Positions 27,878-37,941 of a DNA stretch of 64,000 nt are shown here, piece after piece (position 1 is the stretch's first letter; each line of letters opens with the position of its first letter). A program made the position numbers and the translations under genes. The notes under the pieces were generated by a model. That model did no database searches. It saw only the letters and a program-made list of their open reading frames with translations, and was not told the origin of the DNA. Origin of the DNA: Thiodiazotropha sp040793985 (GTDB lineage Bacteria > Pseudomonadota > Gammaproteobacteria > Chromatiales > Chromatiaceae); assembly GCA_040793985.1 (NCBI GenBank), contig JBFNJI010000006.1:62001-126000 (forward strand). The letters are read 5' to 3'.

Positions 27878-27892
27878 GCAACACTTATGCCA
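27878..27892 (-). promoter_or_regulatory. Sigma-54 (-24/-12) promoter of hydrogenase operon
   Basis: On the minus strand the site is TGGCATAAGTGTTGC, matching TGGCAC-N5-TTGC except one base, with correct spacing. Transcription would begin near 27866, about 60 bases before hupS. RpoN control of uptake hydrogenases is established in rhizobia and Cupriavidus; no HoxA/HupR activator is in this window. Confidence 0.78.
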
Positions 27893-28295
27893 TGCTACAA
27901 ACCCGTTTCATATCATAGAGTTAAAAGCTCACCCAAAGATATCCAGCTATCGCTTGGTGTCTAGCGCCGATCACTTTTAACGCTATAACCGGAAACTTGC
28001 TTACCGGTCGCCTGCAGATCCCGGCGCTTAGAGCGGAAGCTTCTCCAGTAGCACTCACCGATACACATGATAAAAACCGCTAGGGTGCAATCAACTGATT
28101 CCATAGATCGCAGCAGCATCATTGAGTTTTACTCTTGGAACAGATGGGGCAATAGTTTTTATCTGCCATAACTATCACTAAACACTTGTTATAGATCATT
28201 GACTTAGAATCCATACGGGCGCATTGTGTAAGCTGTAAATATCAATCCAATCTGCTCCTACGGACGGGATTCGAGAACGCAACCGGGTATGCTGT
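27893..28295. other. Intergenic region between hydrogenase promoter and binding-protein gene
   Basis: About 400 bp, AT-richer than its surroundings. It should contain the activator and possibly IHF sites of the hydrogenase promoter and the promoter of the rightward operon; no specific motif was recognised. Confidence 0.5.
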
Positions 28296-29294
28296 ATGCG
28301 CAATTCGAATTCTCTCTTCTCTTCGCTAGTTCTGGTCCTGTTTTTCCTTTTTTCAGCCAGCACCTGGTCCGCGCCTTTTCGTGTATTGGTGGTTATGAGC
28401 TATGAACAGGACAATCCCTGGTGCCTGGAAATCAAGCAGGGTATAGATCGGGTATTGGCCGCGCATGCGGAGCTTACCTATTTCTACATGAACACCAAAA
28501 AGAATCTGAGCCAAGGCCCGGAAAAGGCCAAGGAGGCCAAGGCACTCTTTGACCGCCTAAATCCGGATGGCGTTATCACTGTCGATGACAATGCACAATC
28601 CATGTTTGTCGTTCCCTATCTGAAGGATAAGGTCGATACCCCGATTTTTTTCTGTGGCGTCAACGGCAATGCAGCCGACTACGGCTATCCCAATCAGCAT
28701 ATTTCAGGCACCCTGGAACGGGGACATATCCGTGAGTCGATCGCCTTTCTCAAACAGCTCCTTCCCGAATTTGACAACCTCTGCTTCATCGCAAAGGCCA
28801 GCCCTTCGGGTGATGCGCTGAAGAAACAGGTAGAGGGTGAGAAATCGACCTATATGGTCTCAACTCCACACTTTGAACTGGTGACGACAACCAGGCAATT
28901 ACGTGAATTTACAGACGCACACGGCCAACAGTGCGGCGCCTTCTACATGGATAGTCTTGAGGGGATTGTAAACGAGCGGAACGAGCCCATGGACAATCGC
29001 GAAATACTCGACTTTTTCCGCTCAAACTACAGTGGACCGATAATCGGCGGCAATCGTTACCATGTCGAGGATGGTGCGGTCAGTGCCGTGGTCAAGACTG
29101 GGCAGGAACAGGGTGAAATCGCTGCCGACATGCTGCTGCAGGCATTGCAGGGGAAGCCTGTCTCGGAACTGCCGGTAACCCGTAACTATAAAGGCCGCCG
29201 CTATATCAATATCAACAGCCTGCAGTCACTCGGCATTAAGCCACGACCCATCGTACTTAGAGGAGCCACACTGGTGACAACAACCGACAGATGA
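28296..29294 (+). CDS. ABC-type periplasmic substrate-binding protein paired with GGDEF/EAL sensor
   Basis: A 332-residue exported protein with signal peptide ending near WSAPFRV, resembling the PF04392-type ABC substrate-binding family (VLVVMSYEQDNPWCLEIKQGI; TPIFFCGVNGNAADYGYPNQ; GQEQGEIAADMLLQALQG). No permease or ATPase lies nearby. The next gene, 25 bases downstream, encodes a membrane GGDEF/EAL protein, so this protein may work as the sensory periplasmic ligand binder for that signalling enzyme. That pairing is inferred from adjacency. Confidence 0.72.
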   Translation: MRNSNSLFSSLVLVLFFLFSASTWSAPFRVLVVMSYEQDNPWCLEIKQGIDRVLAAHAELTYFYMNTKKNLSQGPEKAKEAKALFDRLNPDGVITVDDNAQSMFVVPYLKDKVDTPIFFCGVNGNAADYGYPNQHISGTLERGHIRESIAFLKQLLPEFDNLCFIAKASPSGDALKKQVEGEKSTYMVSTPHFELVTTTRQLREFTDAHGQQCGAFYMDSLEGIVNERNEPMDNREILDFFRSNYSGPIIGGNRYHVEDGAVSAVVKTGQEQGEIAADMLLQALQGKPVSELPVTRNYKGRRYININSLQSLGIKPRPIVLRGATLVTTTDR

Positions 29295-29319
29295 TGCCGC
29301 CCCTGTAATCTGATGAAAG

Positions 29320-32300
29320 ATGAAATCACCTATCAATCTCTTCAATAGACTGAAAATCAGGTCAAAGATATGGCTCCTGATCACCCTGCTTGTCTCCACC
29401 ATGGTAATAACGCTTGTTATTCTCCACGGAACCCTCTCGACCACCCGTGAACTTGCCACAGAAGTCGCCTCTGTTCATCTCAACGAGTTGATCGACAATG
29501 CAGCCAATACACGCCGCCTGGCGGTCATATCCGCCGACATCAACCGGCTTACCCGTACATACCGTACCGAGAAGGAAAGCCTGAATCAGCAAGTCAATCG
29601 CATCATAGAAAATCTAACAACCATTGCGACCGGCATTAAGGATGAGACGGTGCGCAATCAACTCAGCACCTACACAGCCAGTTTTAAGCGGTTTACTGCA
29701 CATTCATTTGCGGTCAATGCGGTCTTCGAGATTCTGGAACAAGTCATCAGTAGCACACAAGCCGAGCTTCACTCTCTCGAAAACCTGATCAGTAACAGGA
29801 TGATTGAATCGATCCTGAGCGGCGATGATACCGATTATTACGATCAGTTACTGAGTCTTATAACAGGCTACAGGGAGAGTTTGCTGATCATCGACAAAAA
29901 AACCACAGAGCTCTCCACTCACAATTTCGAGACCAAAATTGACAGCGATGACTTGCTGCAGCATCTTGATACCCTCTATCTGAGGCTGCAGACGATATCC
30001 GCATCCACACCTGAAGTTGCCATGCATGGCCGCCGACTCACCGCCTACGTCACCCACTACCAAAACCTAATCATGGAGCTGCTGCAAGAAATTTCCTGGC
30101 TAACGGAAGAGTGGCGGCAACTTGCGATCAACGAGTCGACCATTCACACCCTGATCGAGCAGACCGAAAGAGAGTCCTCACTGGCTGCTGATGATGTTCG
30201 CAGCGATATCAAGGGAATGATCGCAGACACCGGCAACCAGATGAGTTATCTGCTAGCGGGCTTTATGACGATCATCATGGGCGCCATGTTTTATCTGTTG
30301 CGACAACACATCGAATCACCACTCAACACCCTGGTTAATAAACTCTCAGCCATGCGTCTAGAACAGTTGAACGAACCGATAAATATCGGGCGCAAGGATG
30401 AGTGGCGGATGATTGAGAAAGTACTGAACGATATGAACAGAAAGCTGGTAAGTTCATATACGCAGCTTGAAGAGAGCAGAGCCAGTTTCCAGGCGCTTGT
30501 GGACAATGTTCCGGGCACTGTCTACCGCTGTCTGAACGACTCGGACTGGACCATGGAGTATCTCAGCGACGGCTTTTTCGATTTGACCGGATACGATACC
30601 GATGCGGTAATCGCCAACAACGAGATCAGTTATGCCGACATCATTCATCCGGATGACCGCGATTATGTCGTAAACACTGTCAACGAGGCAGTGTCCAATG
30701 GCTTACCCTTCAGTATCGAATATCGTATCGTCAGAAAGGACAGAGAGATCAGATGGCTCTTCGAGCGTGGCCAGATGATACAGGATCCCGTCTCTCAAAC
30801 AGCCATGAAACTCAGTGGCGTGATACTGGATGTGACAGAGAAAAAGCAGCTCTCTGATGCATTGGCGGAAAGTGAACGCAGATACAGATTATTACTTGAA
30901 CACACAACAGAGGGTATTTTCGGCTTCGATAGCAACGGCATTACAACCTTTATCAACAACTCCGCCTCGGAGATGCTTGGATATACCCAGGAAGAGATGA
31001 TTGGTTTTAACAATCACAAATTGATTCACCACTCTCTGCCGGATGGTACCCAGCTTACCGAAGAGGAGTGCTGCATGCGAAAACCGATCAAGGATGGCAT
31101 GGAATATCATGTCGAGGATGAAGTGCTTTGGTGTAAGAACGGCGATTCCATACCGATAGAGTACTGGTCCGCACCCATAAAGAGCAGTGACGGAATCATC
31201 GGTGCGGTAGTCTCATTCCATGACATCACAGAACGCAAGCGCTCCGAAGAAAACATGCAACATCTGGCCTATCACGATTTACTGACAGGCTTGCCGAATC
31301 GCTCAATGTTCGTCATGGAGTTGAAACAGGTAATTGCAAGTTATCGTCGTTATGGTGAGCTTTTTGCGCTACACCTGATGGACCTCGATCATTTCAAAGA
31401 GGTCAATGACAGGCTGGGGCACCCCGTGGGAGACAAGTTGTTGCAGCAGGTTGCCAAGCGTTTGGCCGAAACGATACGTGCAACCGATATCCTGGCGCGC
31501 CTGGGCGGAGACGAGTTCGCGCTGATTCAGAAAAATGTTGACGATCTAACCGACGCCTCATACCTGGCAGCGAAAATAACCGACTTGTTCAATGATGAGT
31601 TCGTTATAGACGACAACACTATCTACATAAGCACCAGCATCGGCATCATCCTTGCCGATGAAAAAAACATCAAACTCGAAGAGATCCTGAGCAATGCCGA
31701 TGTCGCACTCTACAAGGCAAAGGAGGCAGGGAGAGGGCTTTTCACCTTTTTCGGCGACGAGATGTCGCTGCAGATGTACCACGAAATCAGGCTCTCGCAC
31801 GACCTCTCCCTGGCGCTGAAACGGGGAGAATTTTTCTTGCAGTATCAACCGCAGTACTATGCCACATCAGGTAAGCTCGCCGGGATCGAAGCGCTTGTAA
31901 GGTGGCGTCATCCAAGTCACGGCATCATGCTGCCGACGGATTTTATCCATATTGCTGAAAAGCGCGGCATTATAAAACAGATATCGGACTGGGTGATGGG
32001 TGAAGCCTGCCAACAGGCAAAGGCCTGGTCTGATCGGCAAATTGAATTTGGGCGCATCGCCATCAACCTTTGCGCAAAACAGGTCAACGACGGACAGTTT
32101 CAGCAGAGTGTCGAGGCGCTTCTGGCAACCAGTGGTATCGCACCCACTCTGCTCGAATTCGAATTCACGGAGACAGTACTCATGGAGGCCACTGAATCAA
32201 CGCAAAAAAGCCTCCACAATCTCTCCGCTCATGGGATTGATTTTGCGATCGATGATTTCGGCACGGGTTTTTCCTCATTGAGCTACCTGCGCAAGTTCAA

Positions 32301-32577
32301 TGCTGAAAAAATCAAGATAGACCGGGAGTTCATACGCGATGTATGCAACAACCGCAACGATTCGGAGATTGTCAAGGCAGCGATCGCTCTGGGGAAAGCG
32401 TTGAAACTCACGGTCGTCGCAGAAGGTGTCGAAACCGAATCACAGGCGGGTTTCTTAAGGCAAAACCAATGCGATATTTTACAAGGATTTCTCCTTAGTC
32501 ATCCACTATCAGCCGATGAGCTGGAAAAGAAGGTCTTCAAGCTCGAAAATATGGATGAATCGAAGGAGTCGACTTAA
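29320..32577 (+). CDS. Membrane-bound PAS-PAS-GGDEF-EAL signalling protein
   Basis: A 1085-residue cyclic-di-GMP enzyme. An N-terminal TM (WLLITLLVSTMVITLVIL) and a second near residues 308-327 enclose a helical periplasmic sensor. A HAMP-like linker follows, then PAS domains beginning near residues 382 and 513. The diguanylate cyclase motif is intact (RLGGDEFALIQ, about 728) and the phosphodiesterase has GIEALVRWRHP (about 856), DDFGTGFSSLSYL and KIDREFI. Both activities are possible; which dominates is unknown. Likely input is the binding protein encoded just upstream. Confidence 0.92.
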   Translation: MKSPINLFNRLKIRSKIWLLITLLVSTMVITLVILHGTLSTTRELATEVASVHLNELIDNAANTRRLAVISADINRLTRTYRTEKESLNQQVNRIIENLTTIATGIKDETVRNQLSTYTASFKRFTAHSFAVNAVFEILEQVISSTQAELHSLENLISNRMIESILSGDDTDYYDQLLSLITGYRESLLIIDKKTTELSTHNFETKIDSDDLLQHLDTLYLRLQTISASTPEVAMHGRRLTAYVTHYQNLIMELLQEISWLTEEWRQLAINESTIHTLIEQTERESSLAADDVRSDIKGMIADTGNQMSYLLAGFMTIIMGAMFYLLRQHIESPLNTLVNKLSAMRLEQLNEPINIGRKDEWRMIEKVLNDMNRKLVSSYTQLEESRASFQALVDNVPGTVYRCLNDSDWTMEYLSDGFFDLTGYDTDAVIANNEISYADIIHPDDRDYVVNTVNEAVSNGLPFSIEYRIVRKDREIRWLFERGQMIQDPVSQTAMKLSGVILDVTEKKQLSDALAESERRYRLLLEHTTEGIFGFDSNGITTFINNSASEMLGYTQEEMIGFNNHKLIHHSLPDGTQLTEEECCMRKPIKDGMEYHVEDEVLWCKNGDSIPIEYWSAPIKSSDGIIGAVVSFHDITERKRSEENMQHLAYHDLLTGLPNRSMFVMELKQVIASYRRYGELFALHLMDLDHFKEVNDRLGHPVGDKLLQQVAKRLAETIRATDILARLGGDEFALIQKNVDDLTDASYLAAKITDLFNDEFVIDDNTIYISTSIGIILADEKNIKLEEILSNADVALYKAKEAGRGLFTFFGDEMSLQMYHEIRLSHDLSLALKRGEFFLQYQPQYYATSGKLAGIEALVRWRHPSHGIMLPTDFIHIAEKRGIIKQISDWVMGEACQQAKAWSDRQIEFGRIAINLCAKQVNDGQFQQSVEALLATSGIAPTLLEFEFTETVLMEATESTQKSLHNLSAHGIDFAIDDFGTGFSSLSYLRKFNAEKIKIDREFIRDVCNNRNDSEIVKAAIALGKALKLTVVAEGVETESQAGFLRQNQCDILQGFLLSHPLSADELEKKVFKLENMDESKEST

Positions 32578-32646
32578 CAGGGAACAAAATCAGTACCTTG
32601 TGGCAGCTGACATATCGCATCTCGAGACAACCAATCCCTGTAGAGT

Positions 32647-34473
32647 CTAATCCACTCCGCACGCGTTGCCCAGGCAATGGCGGCCATCAAGATTGCCGTC
32701 AGACAGAACCTCACCGCTGACGGGATTGGGGCGAAATGCGGCGCACCCCTTCAAACCCAAATCGAATGCCATGCGGTAGATTGACTTGAAGGCCTCATAG
32801 GGATATTCAGTCGCAACGTTTATGGTCTTCGAAATGGCACTATCCACATAGGGTTGGAGTGCGGCTTGCATCTGCAGGTGGTCATGCACAGACAATGCCT
32901 TGCTGGTGACGAAGCAGTCGGGTAGTGGCTTGTCCGGACACAGGCACGACCACATCCGCCAAGCGTAGTCGACCATGTCGACTTGCCTGTATCGCGCGGA
33001 TGCCTGCCTGATCCTGCGTCGGTAGTTGAAGGCATATACCGGCTCTATGCCACTGCTGACATTGTTTGCGAGCAGACTGATGGTGCCTGCTGGAGCGATG
33101 GCGGTAAGGTGGCTGTTGCGAATTCCGTGGTTTTCTATTCCCTGCTGGATATCTTCGGGCAAGCTGCCTATAAACGTGCTTTGCAGATAGGCTTGGCGCT
33201 CAAAATAGGGAAAAACACCCTTCTCCTTCGCCAACACGATGGAACTCCGGTATGCCGTGTGACAGACCCGGGCCATGATCCTTGCTGCCGTTTCCCTCGC
33301 CTCCGTGTCGGCGTAGTGCAGTCCGAGCATGATTAGGCTATCCGCCAAACCGGTAATACCCAGGCCGATCCTCCGCGTGCCATGCGCCTCTCTCTGCTGA
33401 GCCGGCAACGGAAATCGCGACAGATCGATAACATCATCAAGGAAACGCACCGCTGTTTTTACACAATGCTCCAGCGCAGGGTAGTCGATGGCGGCCGACT
33501 TCGTGAACGGCGCTTTCACAAAACGGGTCAGATTCAATGATCCCAGGTTGCAGGCACCGTAGGCGGGCATAGGTATCTCACCGCAGGGGTTTGTCGTGCT
33601 GATCCATTCCCGATAGCGGAGATTGTTCATACGGTTGATCTGATCGATGAACAATACGCCCGGTTCGGCATAGTCATAGTTGGCCCGCATGATCCGCTCC
33701 CATAACTCACGCGCCTTGACGATACGCAATACGCGACAGGGTTCGGCGTGATGCGGTTCGTTCCAGCAACGGGCTACGACTTTGCCTCCGACCTTGCTGC
33801 TGCCGGATAGCGCCTTTTCCGGAAACAGCAGCGGCCACTCCTCATCGCCCTCCACGGCGGCTACGAATCGATCACTGATCTGTACCGATAGATTAAAATG
33901 GCGCAGTTCACCCGGCTCCCTCTTGGCATCGACAAAACGTTCGATATCCGGATGATCGCAACGCAGGCTCGCCATCATCGCGCCGCGCCTCGACGCGGTG
34001 GACACCAAAGTGTCGCACATCGCATCCCAGATACGCATGAAGGAGACCGGCCCAGAAGCAATTCCACCCACCCTTCTCGCCACGGTACCGTAGGGGCGCA
34101 GGCTGGAGAAGTCGTAACCGATCCCGCCGCCCTGTTGCATGGTCAAGGCCCCTTCCCTAAGCGCTGCGAAAATCCCCTCCAGGGAATCCTCGACAGGCCC
34201 CATCACAAAGCAGTTGAATAGGGTGACATCACGGGCAACACCAGCCCCCGCGAGGATGCGTCCCCCCGGTAGGAAGATGAAATCCTCGAGAATCTTGAGG
34301 AAACGCTCACCCCAGGCTGCCCCGTTTTCCGGTTCGATGCTGGCGACTCCTTGTGCCACCCGCTGCCAGCTCTCTTCGATACACCCATCGACGCTCCCGT
34401 CCCGCTCACGGTTACGATACTTGCTTTCCCAGATATATCGGGCGGTTTCCGTTTGAAAAGGCAGGTCAATCAT
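32647..34473 (-). CDS. nrdJ: Adenosylcobalamin-dependent (class II) ribonucleotide reductase
   Basis: A 608-residue reductase that makes deoxyribonucleotides using a cobalamin-generated thiyl radical, so it works with or without oxygen. Family features: FLPGGRILAGAG, the substrate-site Cys in LFNCFVMGPVEDS, MQQGGGIGYDFSSLRP, STTNPCGEIPMPAYGACNLGS, and the tail Cys pair CLGNACGVD for re-reduction. It is at the short end for the family. It is single and not near other dNTP genes. Confidence 0.92.
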   Translation of the reverse strand: MIDLPFQTETARYIWESKYRNRERDGSVDGCIEESWQRVAQGVASIEPENGAAWGERFLKILEDFIFLPGGRILAGAGVARDVTLFNCFVMGPVEDSLEGIFAALREGALTMQQGGGIGYDFSSLRPYGTVARRVGGIASGPVSFMRIWDAMCDTLVSTASRRGAMMASLRCDHPDIERFVDAKREPGELRHFNLSVQISDRFVAAVEGDEEWPLLFPEKALSGSSKVGGKVVARCWNEPHHAEPCRVLRIVKARELWERIMRANYDYAEPGVLFIDQINRMNNLRYREWISTTNPCGEIPMPAYGACNLGSLNLTRFVKAPFTKSAAIDYPALEHCVKTAVRFLDDVIDLSRFPLPAQQREAHGTRRIGLGITGLADSLIMLGLHYADTEARETAARIMARVCHTAYRSSIVLAKEKGVFPYFERQAYLQSTFIGSLPEDIQQGIENHGIRNSHLTAIAPAGTISLLANNVSSGIEPVYAFNYRRRIRQASARYRQVDMVDYAWRMWSCLCPDKPLPDCFVTSKALSVHDHLQMQAALQPYVDSAISKTINVATEYPYEAFKSIYRMAFDLGLKGCAAFRPNPVSGEVLSDGNLDGRHCLGNACGVD

Positions 34474-34528
34474 TGCTCTCGACTCGTTTCAGCTCAAACA
34501 CAGCCTCTCCGTCATCCGCACGAAAATA

Positions 34529-35224
34529 TCAGCCCGAGTCGGATCGGTCGCCATGCCAGGTCCCGCCGGCCCCGTCGCCGCGGGTCAGTGGCACAAAAGC
34601 CACCCCGAGTATCGTCTTTTCACTGACCTTGCCTGTGCGGCTTTTCTCCACCAGGAGAAGATTCTGATAGTCAAAGGGACGACCCAGCGGTATCACCAAC
34701 CGCCCCCCAGGCCGCAACTGTTCAATCAGTGGCGGTGGAATCTCAACAGCGGCGGCAGTAACCATGATAGCGTCGTATGGGGCGTGCTCAGGCCACCCGT
34801 TGTAGCCATCGGCACAGCGGCAACTGATATTGCGATAGTCCAGGCTCTCCAGGGTCGTGGCCGCCCGCACAGCGAGGGCTTCGATGATCTCCAGGGTGTA
34901 GACCTGCTTCACCACCCTGGAGAGCACTGCTGCCTGATAACCGGATCCGGTACCGATCTCCAACACCGTATCATCCCCATCGACCTCAAGCAGATCGGTC
35001 ATCAAGGCAACAATATAGGGTTGAGAAATCGTCTGCCCGCAGCCGATCGGCAGGGGGCCGTTGTGATAGGCGAAGCGACGTTCCTCCTCGGGCACGAAGG
35101 CCTCCCTGGGTACCAGACGGATCGCGTTCATCACCGATTCGCTGAGGGCAGATCGACCGATCATATGGCGGGTATAGACCACTTCCCGTTCGATATCACT
35201 TATCATCCGGCGCTGATCTGACAT
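34529..35224 (-). CDS. pcm: Protein-L-isoaspartate O-methyltransferase
   Basis: A 231-residue cytoplasmic SAM methyltransferase that repairs isoaspartyl residues. The ATG at 35224 is preferred over an upstream TTG. Conserved features are MIGRSALSESVMNAIRLVPREAFVPE, PLPIGCGQTISQPYIVALMT and the SAM loop VLEIGTGSGYQAAVLS. It lies between nrdJ and a small Cys-rich protein gene, all on the same strand. Confidence 0.92.
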   Translation of the reverse strand: MSDQRRMISDIEREVVYTRHMIGRSALSESVMNAIRLVPREAFVPEEERRFAYHNGPLPIGCGQTISQPYIVALMTDLLEVDGDDTVLEIGTGSGYQAAVLSRVVKQVYTLEIIEALAVRAATTLESLDYRNISCRCADGYNGWPEHAPYDAIMVTAAAVEIPPPLIEQLRPGGRLVIPLGRPFDYQNLLLVEKSRTGKVSEKTILGVAFVPLTRGDGAGGTWHGDRSDSG

Positions 35225-35293
35225 CGCGTTGTACCTGTGGCTTTGTTCGGTCTGGGCAGTCAATCCTGCGGACTGTCTTGTTGCCAAGCGATT

Positions 35294-35797
35294 CTAACGA
35301 AACCAACTGGCCCGCACCTGTCCGGATTGCTCTGGAAAATTAATATGCAGTTCCCCCCGGTAGGCCTTTTTGAGCGCCTCGCCAACCCCTTTCGGCAGAT
35401 GGAACTCGGTGAAGGTTATCTCCATATCGCCAGACTCCATGGTATGGGTATCGATGATCCGCTGCAGCGGATGCTGAGTCCGCTGCCGATCGACATGATT
35501 GTGAACCAGACGCATGATCTCTTTTCTGTGTTCATTGAAAAAGTCACCACTAAGGATCAGATACCCGGCAGGCACCCTGTCGTGAATACGCTGGCATGCA
35601 GGGCAGCGGGTCTCCCTGGCCTCTTCGGGCAGCGTCTCCCGCCATTGCCAGCGCCCAGCAGAGTAGACCGCGCCACAAATCCGGCAAAGGGTGGGATCGG
35701 GTAGTTTGTGATCACTTCTGTAGGCATCCATACTCCGCTCCTTGAGTAGTCTGTCCCTTCTCTTGATTGAGGTGGAATTTGTCAGTCGAGACATCAT
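35294..35797 (-). CDS. BCAM0308-family zinc-ribbon-like protein
   Basis: A 167-residue cytoplasmic protein. It has the pattern of the BCAM0308 family: KRRDRLLKERSMDAYRSDHKLPDPTLCRICGAVYSAGRW near the N-terminus and RCPACQRIHDRVPAGYL, giving two CxxC pairs likely to bind zinc. The family's function is unknown; a link to translation or ribosome biology has been suggested by its shape only. CGGGAGG precedes the start. Confidence 0.75.
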   Translation of the reverse strand: MMSRLTNSTSIKRRDRLLKERSMDAYRSDHKLPDPTLCRICGAVYSAGRWQWRETLPEEARETRCPACQRIHDRVPAGYLILSGDFFNEHRKEIMRLVHNHVDRQRTQHPLQRIIDTHTMESGDMEITFTEFHLPKGVGEALKKAYRGELHINFPEQSGQVRASWFR

Positions 35798-36042
35798 GGC
35801 AACCTCCCGGTGAGATGGCGTTAATGTTCTCTTTTTCTTGTTCTACCTTAATTGTAGCTTGTAGCCGGCACAGGGTAATGAGCTGGAATGACGGATGAAT
35901 TCCTTACAGTATCCATTTCAATCAATTCCGGTTTTCTTCATCTCCCTTTGGATTTTCCCGATTGTATGGGGGGTATCTGGGCTATCAACATTCGGCCCTT
36001 AAAGCTGCTAAGATAGCGGGAAACCCAGGGGAGACCTTCACC

Positions 36043-37902
36043 ATGACCACGAAACACGATGGCGCCGCTCGCACCAGTAATCGCAAACTTCTAGCCTGGG
36101 TTGATGAAATCGCTCAGTTATGCAATCCAGACCGGATCTATTGGTGCGACGGCTCTCAGGAAGAGTATGACCGCTTGTGTGATGAGATGGTGAAGAACGG
36201 TACCTTTACCCGCCTCAATCCGGATAAACGACCCAACAGCTTCCTTGCCCGTTCCCATCCTAGCGATGTGGCCCGTGTTGAAGAGCGTACCTATATCTGT
36301 TCTAAAAAGGAGGAAGACGCCGGGCCAACCAATAACTGGATGGATCCTAACAGGATGAAATCCATTCTCAGGGGCCTGTTCAAAGACTGCATGCGGGGAA
36401 GGACATTGTATGTGATCCCGTTCAGCATGGGTCCACTCGGCTCGCATATCGCACATATCGGCGTTGAGATCTCGGACTCTGCCTATGTTGCGGTTAACCA
36501 ACGCATCATGACCCGCATGGGTCAGAAGGTACTAGATGTGTTGGGTGACGATGGTGAATTCGTGCCATGCGTGCACTCTGTTGGTGCACCCTTGTCACCA
36601 GGGGAAGAAGACGTACCCTGGCCCTGCGCCGGTAACATCGAGGACAAGTATATTACCCACTTTCCCGAGTCCAGGGAGATCTGGTCCTTCGGCAGCGGTT
36701 ACGGTGGTAATGCCCTGCTGGGCAAGAAGTGCTTAGCCTTGCGTATCGCTTCGGTGATGGGACGGGATGAGGGCTGGCTTGCTGAACACATGTTGATCAT
36801 GGGCGTAGAAACCCCAGAGAAGAAGAAAGTCTATGTCGCAGCGGCCTTCCCCAGCGCCTGTGGAAAGACCAATTTTGCAATGCTCAAATCACCAAAAGGC
36901 TTCGAGGACTGGAAAGTCACCACCATCGGCGATGATATAGCCTGGATAAAACCCAATCCCGAAGATGGAAAGTTCTATGCCATCAATCCGGAGTATGGCC
37001 TGTTCGGTGTTGCCCCCGGAACCAATGAATCCTCCAATGCCAATGCGGTCGCTGCCTTGAAGGAAAACTGTATCTTCACCAACTGCGCCCTTACCGACGA
37101 TGGTGACATTTGGTGGGAGGGACTGACGGAAGAGCCACCTGAACATATGATCGACTGGCGTGGGGAGGACTGGACGATAGGCTGTGGACGCCCGGCGGCC
37201 CACCCAAACGCGCGTTTTACCGCACCCGCCGCCGCTTGCCCCTCGATCGATCCCGAATGGGAAAATCCCGCCGGTGTTCCGATTACCGCCTTTCTATTCG
37301 GTGGACGTGTCAGTCACAACTTTCCCCTGGTCTTTCAGAGCTACAACTGGGAACACGGTGTCTACATGGCGGCGACCATGGGCTCTGAAGCGACCGCAGC
37401 TGCCATCGGTCAGGCATCCATGCGTCGCGATCCCATGGCGATGCTACCGTTCTGCGGTTACAACATGGCGGATTACCTCAAGCACTGGCTGCGTATCGGG
37501 CGTAAAAATGTCGCTACGCCACCCGCCATATTCCGTGTCAACTGGTTTCGCAAGGATGAACACGGTCGTTTCATCTGGCCCGGCTTCAGCGAGAACATGC
37601 GCGTGCTGAAGTGGGTAGTGGAACGATGCAGCGGCTGCGGTCACGCTGTCGAGAGCCCCCTGGGCTGGGTTCCCTCTCACGACTCCCTCAACTGGGATGG
37701 ACTCGATTTCGACAGAGCGAGCTTTTTCAACATCATGAATATCGATCGTGAAATAGCACGCCACGAAACCATAGACCAGGAAGAGTTGTTCACCCGTTTC
37801 GGTGATCACCTGCCACGGGAAATGGAACTTGAACGCGAGCTGCAACTGGCACGCCTGTACCATTCCCCAAAATACTGGGATCTGTCTGCGACCTGCGATT
37901 GA
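36043..37902 (+). CDS. pckG: Phosphoenolpyruvate carboxykinase (GTP)
   Basis: A 619-residue cytoplasmic enzyme interconverting oxaloacetate and PEP with GTP. The ATG at 36043 has GGGGAG nine bases upstream; the longer in-frame start at 35962 lacks support. Signatures are FPSACGKTNFAML (P-loop and the hyperreactive Cys), GDDIAWI (metal site), NPEYGLFGVAPGTN and FRVNWFRKD. It gives gluconeogenic or anaplerotic flexibility. Convergent with the deacetylase gene. Confidence 0.95.
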   Translation: MTTKHDGAARTSNRKLLAWVDEIAQLCNPDRIYWCDGSQEEYDRLCDEMVKNGTFTRLNPDKRPNSFLARSHPSDVARVEERTYICSKKEEDAGPTNNWMDPNRMKSILRGLFKDCMRGRTLYVIPFSMGPLGSHIAHIGVEISDSAYVAVNQRIMTRMGQKVLDVLGDDGEFVPCVHSVGAPLSPGEEDVPWPCAGNIEDKYITHFPESREIWSFGSGYGGNALLGKKCLALRIASVMGRDEGWLAEHMLIMGVETPEKKKVYVAAAFPSACGKTNFAMLKSPKGFEDWKVTTIGDDIAWIKPNPEDGKFYAINPEYGLFGVAPGTNESSNANAVAALKENCIFTNCALTDDGDIWWEGLTEEPPEHMIDWRGEDWTIGCGRPAAHPNARFTAPAAACPSIDPEWENPAGVPITAFLFGGRVSHNFPLVFQSYNWEHGVYMAATMGSEATAAAIGQASMRRDPMAMLPFCGYNMADYLKHWLRIGRKNVATPPAIFRVNWFRKDEHGRFIWPGFSENMRVLKWVVERCSGCGHAVESPLGWVPSHDSLNWDGLDFDRASFFNIMNIDREIARHETIDQEELFTRFGDHLPREMELERELQLARLYHSPKYWDLSATCD

Positions 37903-37941
37903 ACAATATCGACATCAGGCGGGCAGAAGACGTCCCTCGAT

